This document shows positions 1 through 10,784 of a stretch of 64,000 nt of DNA, piece after piece. The stretch is from Proteles cristata cristata. Taxonomy: Eukaryota; Chordata; Mammalia; Carnivora; Hyaenidae. Each line of letters begins with the position of its first letter. Positions within the stretch are counted from its first letter, which is position 1. The stretch is taken from assembly GCA_017311185.1 (NCBI GenBank), contig JAESUZ010000139.1, forward strand, positions 806,001 through 870,000, read 5' to 3'. The translations under genes were made by a program, and so were the position numbers. The notes under the pieces were generated by a model. It saw only the letters and a list, made by a program, of their open reading frames with translations. It was not told the DNA's origin and did not search any database.

Positions 1-263
1 CTCTCCTGGCCCTGGAAGACAACTGGGTTCTCTCTGTACCTGTCTTTCTGACCCGGGCTGTGCTAGGAACGGTTTTCAGCATGTGGGACGGATGACTCCT
101 TGTGCCTGCCAGGTCTGGGTGAGGATGTGCACTCCCCAGACCACAGCAGGAATGAGTGGCTTAGAGAGCAGAGCCTTGTGTTCACAGGCCCGCCACCTGC
201 GGTGTGCACGGGCTGTGTGTGCCCGGGGGAGATCACGGCTTTCCACGGCTGATTCACCCGCAG
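1..263. other. unique non-coding sequence
   Basis: No repeat family or gene is recognised. Open frames of up to 129 codons overlap each other on both strands and have no domain or splice context, so I read them as chance. Confidence 0.5.
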
Positions 264-316
264 TGTGTCCGTGTGTGCACGTGCCCTAGCACGTGTGTGC
301 ACGAGCACGTGTGTGC
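264..316. repeat. degenerate GTGTGTGC tract with three CACGTG palindromes
   Basis: A GTGTGTGCAC-type motif recurs imperfectly. It creates three canonical E-box palindromes (CACGTG) at 278-283, 290-295 and 306-311. CACGTG is the site of bHLH factors such as USF, MAX and CLOCK. The cluster may be a by-product of the degenerate TG/CA repeat; no promoter context is visible. Confidence 0.5.
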
Positions 317-645
317 CCAGCCAGCTCTGCCTGATTCTCTGCCCTCCCGAGATGGGCTGGCTCCGCTGGAAGCACGGTGGTGTTGAAATCCTGTGGGAGG
401 GACCAGCTTTGACCCTAAGAGAATTCAGAGGATTAGCTCCATCTGCCACCACCCAAATCAGGCCACAAGTTGCAGTGGTTCGACAATGAAATCATCTTTT
501 CTTCTGGGTTTGGTGGTTACTATTTTTAACTGTGTTGGATGGCCAGGAAGAACCTGGCGGGGAAGGTAGCCAGACCAGCAAAGACCAGTTTCCTGGCTTA
601 GGAGCCCGGCAGCCCAGGGATAGTTTCCTGTTTGCTGGGGGAGAG

Positions 646-646
<1 letters not shown>
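317..646. other. unique non-coding sequence
   Basis: Mixed-composition sequence between the E-box tract and the TG microsatellite. I see no repeat family and no supported gene in it. Confidence 0.45.

Positions 647-687
<41 letters not shown>
647..687. repeat. (TG)n microsatellite
   Basis: About 20 uninterrupted TG units. The Cys/Val-rich and His/Thr-rich open frames across it are dinucleotide translations. Long enough to be polymorphic. Confidence 0.97.
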
Positions 688-688
<1 letters not shown>

Positions 689-1866
689 GCTGGGGGTTAG
701 GGGGAGGGCCATTATTCCCTTACAGTTTTTAAGGTTTTGCAACATTTTAAAGATGAGAAATAAGAAATCTCTGCCTCTGCCCAGGCTTAGCCTTCATACA
801 ATTATTTTTTCTGTTGGGGAAGGAGGGCGTTGATGGGCAGGAGAAAGCAAAAGAAAGAGAGAGCAGAATGGGGAGGGAAAAAAAAGTGAGCTTTGGTGGA
901 ACAGGATGTACTTAAAATTCTCCCTGCCTGTTATCCGTCCAAAAACTGGCCGCTCCGCGGGTGTAGGAGGCCACCGCAACTTCATGCATATTTATAGTAT
1001 TCCACAGATTTGTGGAACACAACTCTAACGATGTATTTTAAATGAAGCTAGGAGAAATGCACTTCCAGTCCCTGGGAAAGTTCTTAATTTTTTTGTTTTG
1101 CGTTTTTGGATGTAATATGGTGTGGCGAGATGGTGCTGGCTGAAGTGTCACGGATAATGACAGTGTGCGAAGCTGACGCGAGTCTGGGTGGGAGCCGGCT
1201 GACCCAGTCTAGAACGGGCCACCCTGGAAGAGAGCCAGCCACTTGAACTGGCCTGACGGTTCCCAGATCTTGGAGCCCCCAGAAGCAGGATGTAGCTGAA
1301 GGGTCCCCCACCACTTCTCTGCCTACCGCGCTTTCCAAAGGCTCTTTGATGACCCCATTCTCTCCATTCATATTAGCCCCAGTGCAAACTCTGTCCTCCC
1401 CGGCAAAGTTCTCCGAGGACCAGGACGTTCCAGGGGTCAAGATTTCTGGAATCAGAATGCAGATATCATGAGCCCAAACCCAATATTCAGTTTCCTCTGG
1501 TTTCCCAATCATTCTGCAGGAGTTCCAGTGTCTGAATCCCAAGATACATTTGTTACTTTCTCAATTAAATACGGGCCTCGCTGAACTTCACTGGCCCACA
1601 TTTTTTTCTCTGCATCAACAGCTTCTTTACTGATCTGACTATCAAAAATGCCAAGATTCAACAAAAATACATTCACTATCATTCCTCCAATCCCAAAACC
1701 TTTTTCGTTTGTTTCTGAATCCTGCTAATCATTCCTCTGCCTTACTTCCTGTTCTGTGGTCTTTTTCTCTATCCTAAAGGTATCAACACTAGTTCATCTT
1801 TCAAGCTTCTCAATGCTAGGTAGACTACTGGGCTGTCTTCCTAGGGATTTCTTTGGTTTCAGTTGA
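688..1866. other. unique non-coding sequence with a 152-codon minus-strand frame
   Basis: The longest open frame of the window lies here on the minus strand (1084-1542). Its conceptual protein has no signal peptide, membrane segment or motif I recognise. The sequence after its stop is A-rich in the sense of the frame, but no flanking direct repeat or source gene is evident. No repeat family is recognised. Confidence 0.45.
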
Positions 1867-1943
1867 TTTTGTTCGTTTGTTTTTTTGTTTTTTGTTTTTT
1901 GTGGGGTTTTTTGGTTTTGTGTGTGTGTGTGTGCGTGTGTGTT
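1867..1943. repeat. T/G low-complexity tract ending in (TG)n
   Basis: Interrupted GTTTTTT units pass into about ten TG units containing one GC interruption (GTGCGTGTG). Simple-sequence DNA. Confidence 0.9.
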
Positions 1944-2169
1944 GTTAATTGATAGCTCCTTAACTCCTTGGAATAGTCAGCTTCAGAGACCACTTCATAT
2001 CCAATTGAGGACCTGCAGATGGCTCATTACTTCCCCACCCCTACACCCACCTCAACCTGATCCTCCTCTGCCACCATACAGCAAGGCCCCATGGCCCTAG
2101 TCGTGTTCATTTCCTACCCAGTCCCCCATTCACCTGGAAGAGCCCCACTCCTTTGCCGTCTCAACAACA
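1944..2169. other. pyrimidine-rich non-coding sequence
   Basis: C/T-rich text with no long open frame and no certain family. Confidence 0.4.
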
Positions 2170-2340
2170 TTCCCACAAAGCCTCCCCTTCCTCCAAATCT
2201 TTGTTCATCCTTCCTTCAAGCCTCAGCTTGGCTCCACTGCTGGGAGACTGAGCCTCAATCCCTTTAGATGCCCCCTTTGTGTTCTTTTCCTTGCCATTTT
2301 GATCAAATGCCCCTGCAGTGGTCTCAGGGCTTCATGTTTA
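2170..2340 (+). mobile_element. possible LINE-2 3' fragment
   Basis: Text such as TTTGTTCATCCTTCCTTCAA followed by CCTCAGCTTGGC resembles the L2 3' region around its 'catccttcaagactcagctc' segment, but divergence is high and the match is short. It could be chance in a pyrimidine-rich stretch. Confidence 0.3.
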
Positions 2341-3095
2341 TTCAGCGACCCCCTCTCTAAGGAAAAGTACAAGACTGTGCCTGCCTTTTCTTCTGTAGCA
2401 CTTAAATGTTGCCATGACACAGCCCCTGCTTTCTCTCCTCGGAGGCCAGTGTAGTATGTGGCACATACTGTTGGAGGATTGGCAATAAGGAAAGTATCTG
2501 AGCTTGAATTTGCAACTAATTCTACGGCAACTAGGCTTGCTCCGTCCCATTAACTACATGTGCCCATTGCAGCAGGGGGGCATGTCGAGGGCTAGGAGTT
2601 CAGAGGGAGGCTCATGGGCTGAGCCCAGGGCTTGGCTACTCAGGCCAAGTGGAAGAAGGCTGAGCTCCCAACGTGTTCTGCTTGTTCTGCAACTAGTGAC
2701 CTCTCTTGGTTTTTTTTCTCATCTCTGCCAATTACGGGTGAGATGACTCAGCCGAGGAATCCCATGATGAAAGACTCTCCACAGGGGTATCATTGTATTT
2801 TTGTAAATATGATAATCTCCGTAGAGCTAGCCCGTAAGGCAGTTTATATATAATGATAAGGATTCCAAGATGTTTGCTCATATTTCCTGTGCAAACATTA
2901 CATACAACCTAAGGAACCAGAGGCTTTGGTCTCCCTTCCCTAATACCACATCCACTATTGGCAAAAGTGACCAGGAGGGGGGGATCCTGGGAAAGGTATG
3001 GCTTTTTTCCCCTTTATTTGCACTTAAAAACTGATGTAAAGACACTTTCCCAAAAGTTTTGTTGTTGTTTTGGTTTGGCTCGGTTTTCTTTTCTT
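2341..3095. other. unique non-coding sequence
   Basis: No repeat family, RNA gene or convincing frame seen. Short open frames overlap on both strands. Confidence 0.45.
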
Positions 3096-3167
3096 TCTTC
3101 TTCTTCTTCTTCTTCTTCTTCTTCTTCTTCTTCTTCTTCTTCTTCTTCTTCTTCTTTTTTTTTTTTT
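3096..3167. repeat. (TTC)n microsatellite with poly-T
   Basis: About 20 TTC units followed by a T run of about 13 bases. The purine/pyrimidine asymmetry resembles GAA/TTC tracts able to form triplex DNA. Open frames reading poly-Leu or poly-Ser here are artefacts of the repeat. Confidence 0.97.
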
Positions 3168-4104
3168 GAGTGCTCAGAAATTACACCCTCCCCTCTACAG
3201 TCTCTCTGGATTCAATAGTCTTCTTGATGCCATAGGAAAAGTCTTCTGTGCATCGTCTAGAAACACCATCTCTCATGAGAGGACAGCAGACTTACACTGG
3301 GACTTGCAGCTTGAGCTGATCCCCTCAGGACTGACTGCAGAGCTCCAGGAGCAGAGCACAGATGTGGAAGGTCATCCCTGAAAAAATGGCCCTGCTGGGG
3401 CCACTCATTATTGTTTGTACTCTCTCAGATGCTCTGTGGAAGGAGGCAGAATGAGGGGAATAGTCTGCACTTGACCACACCTCTACGCTAAGCTCGCATA
3501 GGCTTGTCCTCTGGTGGCCAAGAGAGGTTGTTCTTGAAGGTGTCAGGTAGGCACAAGAACATAAACTGGAGGGAAATGGTTTATACTTTATTTGAAAGGG
3601 AACACTGTCTTGTTACAAGTTCCAGAATGAAAATCCACACTTTGCATTGTTTGGTAAAACGAGTCTTCCATCCTGTTGTATCTCATCCGGATAACCTCTT
3701 AAGCTCTGTGCTCCATCACACCAGGGCCCGCCAGTTAAAGTTCTCCATTTCCACAACCAGGGTCATGAACCTGGCAGGAATCTCTTCAAGCAGGTTCAGC
3801 TACAGAAATAAATCAAACCCCTAAATTAGAAAGGTGGTGGCAGGCTCATGCACCTTGGGCAAAAGCCGTTCTGAAGGAAACGCCTCATTGGTAACCCAAA
3901 AATCTTCCTTTCGGGGTCAAGGGGGTCATTACCAACCTTTCAGGATACAACACTGGTTTCTCCTTGTTTTCGCTTCATCACATCACCTGTGAGATATACG
4001 GGCATTATTGTTTTTATTAATAAAATGAGTGGACCGAGACTGTTCAGGGACTTTTAGAATTCCTTGCACGCACAGAGAGCCTCCTGGCTGAACCAGACTG
4101 GATG
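3168..4104. other. unique non-coding sequence
   Basis: No recognisable repeat or gene. The 106-codon frame at 3504-3824 has no domain. Confidence 0.45.
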
Positions 4105-4312
4105 TCCATGAAGTAGAGGCTCTGGAGTCAGGTGAACCAGATTTTTTATCTGATTTCTACCTGCAAGGCCTTAGATGAAGCATTCAGCCTCTCTGAGCCT
4201 CCGTTTTCTCCTCTGTAAAGTGGGGATAATGCCACCTAGCTGATTGAGTCATTAGTAACAATACGTATGATAAACAGAAGTGTGTTTGGCACATGGGCAT
4301 ACAATAAATGGT
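4105..4312 (+). mobile_element. MIR SINE (ancient)
   Basis: Landmarks appear in MIR order: GGCTCTGGAGTCAGGTGAA near 4118, a diverged 'gatttctacctgcaaggcctta' core, CCTCTCTGAGCCTCCGTTTT near 4188, CTGTAAAGTGGGGATAATG near 4213, and a GTTTGGCACATG plus ATAAATGG end near 4284-4312. Near full-length relic. Confidence 0.85.
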
Positions 4313-5305
4313 AGATTTGATCTAATATGTGACTATTAGAAGAACAGGTCGCACAGCATGCAGGAATCCATTCGTAGATGGGGAAAGGTTTAAAGCTGTG
4401 GCATTTTCTCTAGCTTAGGTCACCGAAGGATTAAATGAATGCAGGCAAGAGGGTGGAGCTAAGCATAACAGACAGGTGAAAAGGAAGGTAGAGAACAAGT
4501 CAACAGAAAGGAACCTTCCACAGGAAGTTACACCTTTGGAACCCAAAGCAAGAGCTGGGTTTTTTAACTTGTCACTGCTGAGAAGCAATGAGCTGGAGAG
4601 CTCACGGCGGGGGTCCTCTCAGGGAGCAAGTCCACGCGGCAAGGACCTGAGCTGTGGCAACAGAAAGGCCATTCTCCTCCTCTCTGGCCAGGGCTGCTGG
4701 CACTACCAGAGGAAGTGACCCCAAACACCAAGTCTCCTTCAGCAGATGTGGGACTCGGGCTGGGAAGCATGGGAAAAGCCTAGAAATAGAAGGTGGAGAA
4801 TCTCTATAAACCTGGTGTCTGAGCAGAATGCAGTGATTAAAGGTCTCCAGTGCAGTATTTGGGAGCAAAGCAGACTACCTGCAACACCAGGCTCTCTGAA
4901 ACCTTCTCAAAATAACACTGAATACAACCCACTTACAAGGACAAAATAATACACCTTTGTCGCCACAAATGCCCAACAGAAACCTGTCTAATTTGGAGAC
5001 GAAACACACCAAGTTTGTAGTTTAAAGCCAGAGTGGAGTGTATATATTTTCAGAACCACATATTGAACTAGACCTGACTTACCCATTTGCCTAAACCTCA
5101 AACCAATGCTAAGTGGGCTTAAGCATAAAAACATTTAAATATGTCTATCCTAGTGAGCCAGGACAGAATCAGTTCCATAAATCTGAATCGAGTCCTGAGT
5201 GGAACAGCAAAATATGCCTAGAACCAAATTTAAACAGTAGCTTGAGGATTCAAATCCAATTAGATTAAAACAAAAAGAAATAAAGAATTCACAACCAGCC
5301 AATAG
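4313..5305. other. unique non-coding sequence
   Basis: No family recognised. AT-rich after 4880. Confidence 0.45.

Positions 5306-5345
<40 letters not shown>
5306..5345. repeat. (GAT)n / (ATC)n microsatellite
   Basis: About 13 perfect trinucleotide units. The poly-Ser minus-strand frame across it is an artefact. Confidence 0.96.
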
Positions 5346-6852
5346 ATTGAAAGTTCTATACTTCCTGATACTTGATTATCAGAGAAAGGGCATCTATCTG
5401 TATATCCAGTGTGCACTAATCCTGGGTTCGCTCTTCAATGATCTCAATACCTTCTAATTAGACACTCTACCTCTAATTGGTGTGGCGTTTGAGAAATGTG
5501 TTGGGTTACAGATCACAGGAGATTAGATCTCACAAAGGAAGACAGAAGATAGCCAATTAACTTTTCAATTTAGTTATTATTAATTGTACTGTTAGCATAT
5601 TGGCCAGAGGTTATACCAGTGTATGTGTGTATGTGTGTGTGCGCGCATGTGCACGTGCAATCAGTATGTAGGCATGGTTGCATATGCGCATATTTTAATA
5701 ATATAAGTAATTAGCAACTTAAATGTACTCATTTTGTTGGAATGTGTTCTTTAGATCTTGAGACCCCCTAGAGGGAAATAAAAATGTGGACTCCCGCCTC
5801 CAGCACAGAGTGAGTTATTTGTGTCGCGGAAAAATATGAGGCGGGAGCAGGAATCGACACCATAGCTCCAGGGTGGCACGGAAACTGAGGCTGAGGACAG
5901 CGTTTGCGTGGAAGAGGAAGAGGGTAGGGACAGTGGGAAGGTGGGGAGATACATCTGGAGCAGCCATTTGGCAGATCTTCCCCGACAAGGTGACGGTGCC
6001 AACAGACAGACGGAAAGAAAGGGGGTTTATGCCACGAAGACAAGGGCTTTGACAGTGGCTCCGAGTCTCAGAGGTGTGACAAGCCGTGATGACTTGGCCA
6101 CAAGGCTTCAGTTTTCTGTGGTTGCAGCTTTACTCAGCCGAGGAACCTGGGGCCTCCCAGCCAGTGTGAAGGAACAAACCCGAGACGAGGTGCTGATTCA
6201 GAAGCTGGAGCAGGAAAGGAGGTGTAGCTCCTGGCTCCTTCCGCATTCTCGCCTCCCTTCTCTTCTCCCCATAAGACTCGGAGCCTGCCTGGCCTGCTCT
6301 GCCACCTCAGCTGCAAACCTCAGATTCGCTCAGGTCTAAGGGGACTCAGTTCCTGCCGTCAAACACCTTCGGAGTGTTCTCTCCAGCAGGACAGTTTGAG
6401 GTGTGGCCTCCGTGCGCGCCGCCACTCTGAAAGGTCAGCCCACGTGGGAATGATTCCTTGAGTTAGTCTGGCCCCATGTTGAAGAGTTTAACTTGGATTC
6501 CATGCCTCTCATTTCATCTCTCTTCCCCTTGTCCTGCTTTCCCCTGTGGCTGAGAGCAGTTTTTCCATTTCATTTTGCAGACATGTGAGGCATCTCACTC
6601 CCCCGGCTCTCTCACCCCTCCCTTCCACACATCTGGAAGAGCAATAGTCACATCTGGAGACCATTCGCATCTGGACGATTTTTTTTTTTTTTACATTCTT
6701 TTCTTTGAAACTCAATCCATGTAACCTCTTGTTCAAAAGGGCCTCTGAACTACTGGAATCATTTGCAGAGGCGCAGGGAAACAGTCCTGAGTTTTATCCC
6801 TACATGGTGGAATTTATGACTCAAACCAAACCCAACATTATATTTCTGATTG
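5346..6852. other. unique non-coding sequence
   Basis: Contains a short TG/GC alternating stretch at 5620-5660 with one CACGTG. CpG density is slightly higher at 5790-6440 than in neighbouring sequence, but not enough to call a CpG island by eye. The 143-codon frame at 5908-6339 shows no domain, and overlapping minus-strand frames of similar length argue against it. Confidence 0.45.
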
Positions 6853-6957
6853 CTTTCTTTTTTTCTTTTCTTTTCTTTCTTTCTTTCTTTCTTTCTTTCG
6901 TTCGTTCGTTCTTTCTTTCTTTCTTTCTTTCTTTCTTTCCTTCTTTCTTTCTTTCTT

Positions 6958-7006
<49 letters not shown>

Positions 7007-7012
7007 TTCTCT
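6853..7012. repeat. (CTTT)n / (CT)n polypyrimidine tract
   Basis: About 160 bases almost purely C/T on the plus strand: CTTT units, a short TTCG variant block near 6897-6911, more CTTT, then CT units. It produces artefactual Lys/Glu/Arg and Phe/Leu/Ser frames. Mirror-like polypyrimidine DNA can form triplex (H-DNA). Confidence 0.96.
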
Positions 7013-7119
7013 ACTAATTACTTTTCTGAGCTTCATGTTGGAAAGGGCTGCAAGGGCCACCCTAGGTCACATACAAAAGGAAGGTGGGAAGCGAGATGGC
7101 CAGCAGGCACATGGGTAAC

Positions 7120-7285
7120 TCCAGTACCTAGCTCTGTGACTCTGAGGAAAATAGTCGTTTGCTCATCAACAAAATGGGGTTTTATTGTCTAAAACTAGAT
7201 TAATGAGCATGCTTTGTTGTCCCATAAGATTGTTTGAGGATGAGGTGAGATGACGCAGCCTAACATGCCTGGTCTCACACCCGGG
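7120..7285 (+). mobile_element. MIR SINE fragment
   Basis: CTAGCTCTGTGACTCTGAGG near 7129, then CATCAACAAAATGGGG near 7164 and a GAGGATGAGGTGAGATGACG segment near 7237 follow the MIR core and 3' order. Divergence is high. Confidence 0.7.
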
Positions 7286-7437
7286 TAAGATAAGGATCAG
7301 TGGAGAAAAGGGAAGACCCCAAAGCTATTACTCTGTGATGTACCACTGAGCACAGAAAGGCAGAAGTCTCTGGAACACAAAACCCACTGTCAGCCACATG
7401 CTGTCATGTTAAACAAATTGACAGCGGAATATTTGAT

Positions 7438-7572
7438 AAGTGGTTCTCCATGCGCATACAAATGACCTGTCCATTGTGAAAAAATGTAGATTCTGGTTCA
7501 GCAGGTCCGGGGTGGGACTAGGGTTTGCATTTCTAACAATCCCAGGTGATATCTACACTGTCCCCAGACATC
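7438..7572 (+). mobile_element. MER20-like non-autonomous hAT-Charlie element
   Basis: Opens with GTGGTTCTCCA near 7440, then TGTAGATTCTGGTTCAGCAG near 7485, GGTCCGGGGTGGGACTAGGG near 7504, TTTGCATTTCTAACAATCCC near 7526 and AGGTGATATCTAC. That series is the body of MER20-type elements. The right terminal inverted repeat is not preserved. Confidence 0.78.
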
Positions 7573-8649
7573 CTAGGTACGAGGAAAGTAGAATCCCGCA
7601 CCCAAAAACTCAACCTCTGCTAACCAGTGAATCTGCCATTTTTGCAGTGCCCAACCTTAATCTCAAGCACAGTCAGCGCTAAGAGAGGCGTGGAGAGCAA
7701 TGAAATTCACATTCCTGAAATGCACAAAGACCTGTTCAGCTTAACTTTGACCTTCTCTTGCCTGGAGGCAGGAGTCACGTGGCCTTTGGGCGTGAAGGGA
7801 AAACTAACTGCCCTACTTCACCCCATTCCCTGCCTTCGAGTATTTCCCCTCCTGAGTCAGGTTCACACCAAGTGGAGAATGCCACGGCTATGGATGGCTG
7901 CCTTTGACCTTCAGCGAGTTGCTCAACTCCCAGCCGGGCTGCTACAAGAGGGAGAAAGACCAGTGCCTTTCAGTGGGGCACTTGCAACCAGCCTCAATTG
8001 CCCCTGAGCTGTGTTGCCTGGGGGACCAGGGTGATGGGAGCCTCTAAGGAGGCCGGGAGGGAATAATGGACCGGGAGAGACAGGCTGAAGCCATCGGAAC
8101 TGCGGTCATACAGACTGGCACACCCAGCAGGCTGGAATGTTGTTATAAGCCTCAGAGGGAGGGTCCAGTGGGTGTGAGCCTAGAAAGCAGGAGGCCAGAG
8201 GTTTACAAACATTCATTTTTTCCATTTTATTATTTTAAAGATACTAACAATAAAAGGAGGTGGGGGGAACATCTTACTTCTTCGATGAGTTGGCGAGGCA
8301 GGAGGAAAAAAACTGAAAAACTGCTTATAAAAACCGAGGGAATCATTAAAGGGCGTGGAGAGGAGTGAAAAGAAGTTGGTAAAAATCCTGTGCTGAAAAC
8401 TAAAACACGCCTTGAAACATGGCCAAAACATGGTTTATAGTAAGGTTTAAAAAGCTAAAATAAGACGCCTGCCCAGGGGGGTTCCTAGCGCTCCCGAATG
8501 AGGAGGGGTGGGGTGGCTGCCCACGGTCCCCCAGAGGGTCAGGGTGACGGACTGCGGGCCAGGGAGGCAGCGAACGAGGCAGGAAGATTTTCGGCCCCAG
8601 TCACCGCTTCCGCACAGGTTGAAAGCCTCCGTTCAGGCTTTAGGATTGT
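7573..8649. other. unique non-coding sequence
   Basis: No family recognised. 8460-8620 is relatively rich in GC and CpG. Frames up to 162 codons (8498-8986) run into the L2 relic and lack domains. Confidence 0.4.
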
Positions 8650-9028
8650 CATGCCTGCCTCTGCTCTGGCGGCCCTGCTTCCTGGGTGCCCACCTTCCAA
8701 ATGCTACCATAAGGGTGTCACCACAAGGACGAGCCTTCTAAAACACAGATGGAATTGCAGTGCTCAAAACGTCTCATGCCTCCGTGTTGCCAACAAAGGA
8801 AATTCCAAACCTCTTAGCATGGTATTCAATGCTTTCCACAGCCTTGCCCCGGTCTGCTTTTCCAGAGTCATCTCCAGCCTCTCCTACGAGGCCGCAGCCG
8901 CCCTACGGTCCAGGCACCCTAAAGAACACCAGTCGCCACCAAGCTCTGCACCCTTAGCTCTTCTGTGCCTCTGCACACTGTGCTGACTCCTAATCTGACT
9001 CGTTTCCCAAACGAGCCCTATTTACCCT
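8650..9028 (+). mobile_element. LINE-2 ORF2 relic
   Basis: Matches the late part of L2 ORF2 in order: 'ggtgtcaccac...ttctaaaacacagatgg', 'cagtgctcaaaacgtctcatgcctcc', 'aaattccaaacctcttagcatggtattcaatgc', then 'ccagagtcatctccagcctctcctacgaggccgc'. Heavily mutated. A young SINEC cuts it on the right. Confidence 0.8.
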
Positions 9029-9048
9029 TTTAAAAATACAAAGAAATA

Positions 9049-9262
9049 GGGGCGCCCGGGTGGCTTAGTCGGTTAAGTGTCCGACTTTCGCTTAGGTCAT
9101 GATCTTGTGGTTCGTGGGTTTGAGCCCCGCGTCGGGCTTTGTGCTGACTGCCAGCTCAGAGCCTGAAGCCTGTTTCAGTCTGTGACTCCCTCTCTCTCTG
9201 ACCCTCCCCTGCTCACGCTGTCTCTCTCTCTCTCCTAGAAATAAATAAAACATTAAAAAAAA
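9049..9262 (+). mobile_element. SINEC (felid, young subfamily)
   Basis: Full tRNA-derived head, body, CT-rich part and A-rich tail. Diagnostic variants of the young set are present: ACTTTCGCTTAGG, GCTGACTGCCAGCTCAG, CTGTTTCAGTCTGTGACTCC, CTGACCCTCCCCTGC, CTCCTAGAAATAAAT. Flanked by an identical 20-base target-site duplication (9029-9048 and 9263-9282). Confidence 0.97.
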
Positions 9263-9348
9263 TTTAAAAATACAAAGAAATAAAAAGGTAAACATTTCAA
9301 AGCAATACATGGCAATAATTGAATAATTTTTAAAGGTGCAGAAGATTT

Positions 9349-9567
9349 GGGGGCGCCTGGGTGGCTCAGTTGGCTGAACATCCGACTCTTGATTTTGGTT
9401 CAGGTCATGATCCCAGGGGCCAGGGATCGAGCCGCACGTCGAGCTCCGAGTTGAGCATGGAGCCTGCTTGGGACTCTCTCTCTCTCTCTCTCTCCCTCCT
9501 TCTGCCCCTCCCCCCCAGCTCTCTCTCTCTCTTTCTCAATAAATAAATAAATAAAAATAAATAAACT
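9349..9567 (+). mobile_element. SINEC (ancestral carnivore type)
   Basis: Head GGGGCGCCTGGGTGGCTCAG, then the older ACTCTTGATTTTGGTTCAGG and TGATCCCAGGGGCCAGGGAT variants, and an AAATAAATAAA tail. The 19-base duplication (9330-9348 and 9568-9586) has three mismatches, so the insertion is older than its neighbour. Confidence 0.95.
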
Positions 9568-9867
9568 TTAACAGTGCAGAATATTTAAAATGGAATGAAA
9601 TAATCTCTTGCCTTCTTCCTCCCCCTCCCCAGGTCCTCTTCCTCTATCAAATCGCCTGCCACTCTATTAAATTTCCTTTCCTGGTGACTCCCTTCATTTC
9701 TCTAGAATCTATTTCTTGTTCTATTTCTTATTTCAGCAATTTTACATTGGCTTTTTTTTCCTTTCTGACTCTAATAAATGAGTGTTTGGCACACATAGAA
9801 CATATCTCTGTTTTTTATTTTCCCAGTGGAAACTTTTAATCACTTTAAGATCTGTGACAAGAAGCAG
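9568..9867. other. AT-rich non-coding sequence
   Basis: Pyrimidine- and AT-rich sequence between a SINEC and a MIR. No family assigned. Confidence 0.4.
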
Positions 9868-10020
9868 CAAAGTATGATAAAAGAGTAAGAGTTCAGGCTA
9901 GGAAGTCCTTCTAGCTGGGTCCAGATTGCTAACTATTTATCATCCTTGGGATCTTAGCCAATTGACTTAACCTTCTCTGTGCTTCTGAGGTTTACAAAAT
10001 GGCAGAGGATACAATTAGTG
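9868..10020 (+). mobile_element. MIR SINE fragment
   Basis: AAGAGTTCAGGCTAGGAAGT, then CTAGCTGGGTCCAGATTGC, TTGACTTAACCTTCTCTGTG and TTACAAAATGGCAGAGGATA follow MIR order from the 'agagcacggactctgg' head to the 'aaaatggggataat' segment. Confidence 0.75.
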
Positions 10021-10184
10021 CTTCCTTCACTGTGTGATCTGTACTGGTCTCTCCCTTGACCTTCAGCAAAACTGTCATCTGCATTCCTCTTCACTGCTGC
10101 TCAAGGGCGGAGGGGCTATTTCCAGAATCCAAGTCCCCTTCTGGCTTGTTCTACTATCTCATCCTACAGGGGTACCTTCTCCAA

Positions 10185-10545
10185 TGACTCCCTAGAGAGA
10201 TGTGTAGAAGAATTTCTGCACCTCATCTGTCTGAAAATGCCTTTTCTTCTGCCTTCAAAATTCACAATGATTTTTGCTGGATATAGACTTCTAGTTGAAA
10301 GTTATTCTCTTCATAATTTGAAGCACTGCTTTATTATCTTCAAACATCTAATGTTCGCTCTGAAAAGTCTTGGTGCCCATTTATTTGTGAATTGTCATTA
10401 ATTTTTCTTCATTTCTCCCTCTCTGGAAACATTTAAGATCTCTTTTTCAGTATTAGTGTTCTGAATTGTTATGTTACATTATAACAGGTAGTAAGGAAAC
10501 ACTCCTTTGTTAACTTTTGTGTCCTTGAACTCTGGGAAATTCTCT
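10185..10545 (-). mobile_element. L1-class ORF1-end relic (tentative)
   Basis: Read on the minus strand, the segment around 10255-10345 gives 'ctagaagtctatatccagcaaaaatcattgtgaattttgaaggcagaag', which resembles the segment after 'cccagaattctatatccagc' near the end of L1/HAL1 ORF1. The remainder is too diverged to place. Confidence 0.4.
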
Positions 10546-10559
10546 TATAATGTTTCTTT

Positions 10560-10770
10560 TTTAAAAATTTTTATAGTTTATTTATTATTGAGATAAAGAG
10601 AGAGCATGAGCAAGGGACGGTCAGAGAGAGAGGGAGACACAGAATCTGAAGCAGCTCCAGGTTCTGAGCTGTCAGCACAGAGCCCGACGTGGGAATTGAA
10701 CCCATGAACCGCAAGATCGTGACCTGAGCTGAAGCCGGATGCTCAACCGATTGAGCCACCCAGGTGCCCC
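10560..10770 (-). mobile_element. SINEC (felid)
   Basis: Reverse-oriented copy; its head ends the element as GAGCCACCCAGGTGCCCC at 10753-10770. A 14-base target duplication flanks it (10546-10559 and 10771-10784) with one mismatch. Confidence 0.96.
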
Positions 10771-10784
10771 TATGATGTTTCTTT

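Noticed and set aside
2958..3381. Frames with poly-Ser or poly-Leu segments
   Set aside because: The homopolymers come from the (TTC)n tract, and the flanking residues show no domain.
5150..5416. Minus-strand frame with a Ser run
   Set aside because: Arises from the (GAT)n microsatellite.
5908..6339. 143-codon plus-strand frame
   Set aside because: No domain, no splice or promoter context, and antisense frames of similar quality over the same bases.
6821..7060. Minus-strand frame rich in Lys, Glu and Arg
   Set aside because: Pure translation of the CTTT/CT microsatellite; no other support.
8498..8986. 162-codon plus-strand frame
   Set aside because: Its second half lies in the L2 ORF2 relic in a decayed frame, and shorter frames overlap it; no reverse-transcriptase motif is readable.
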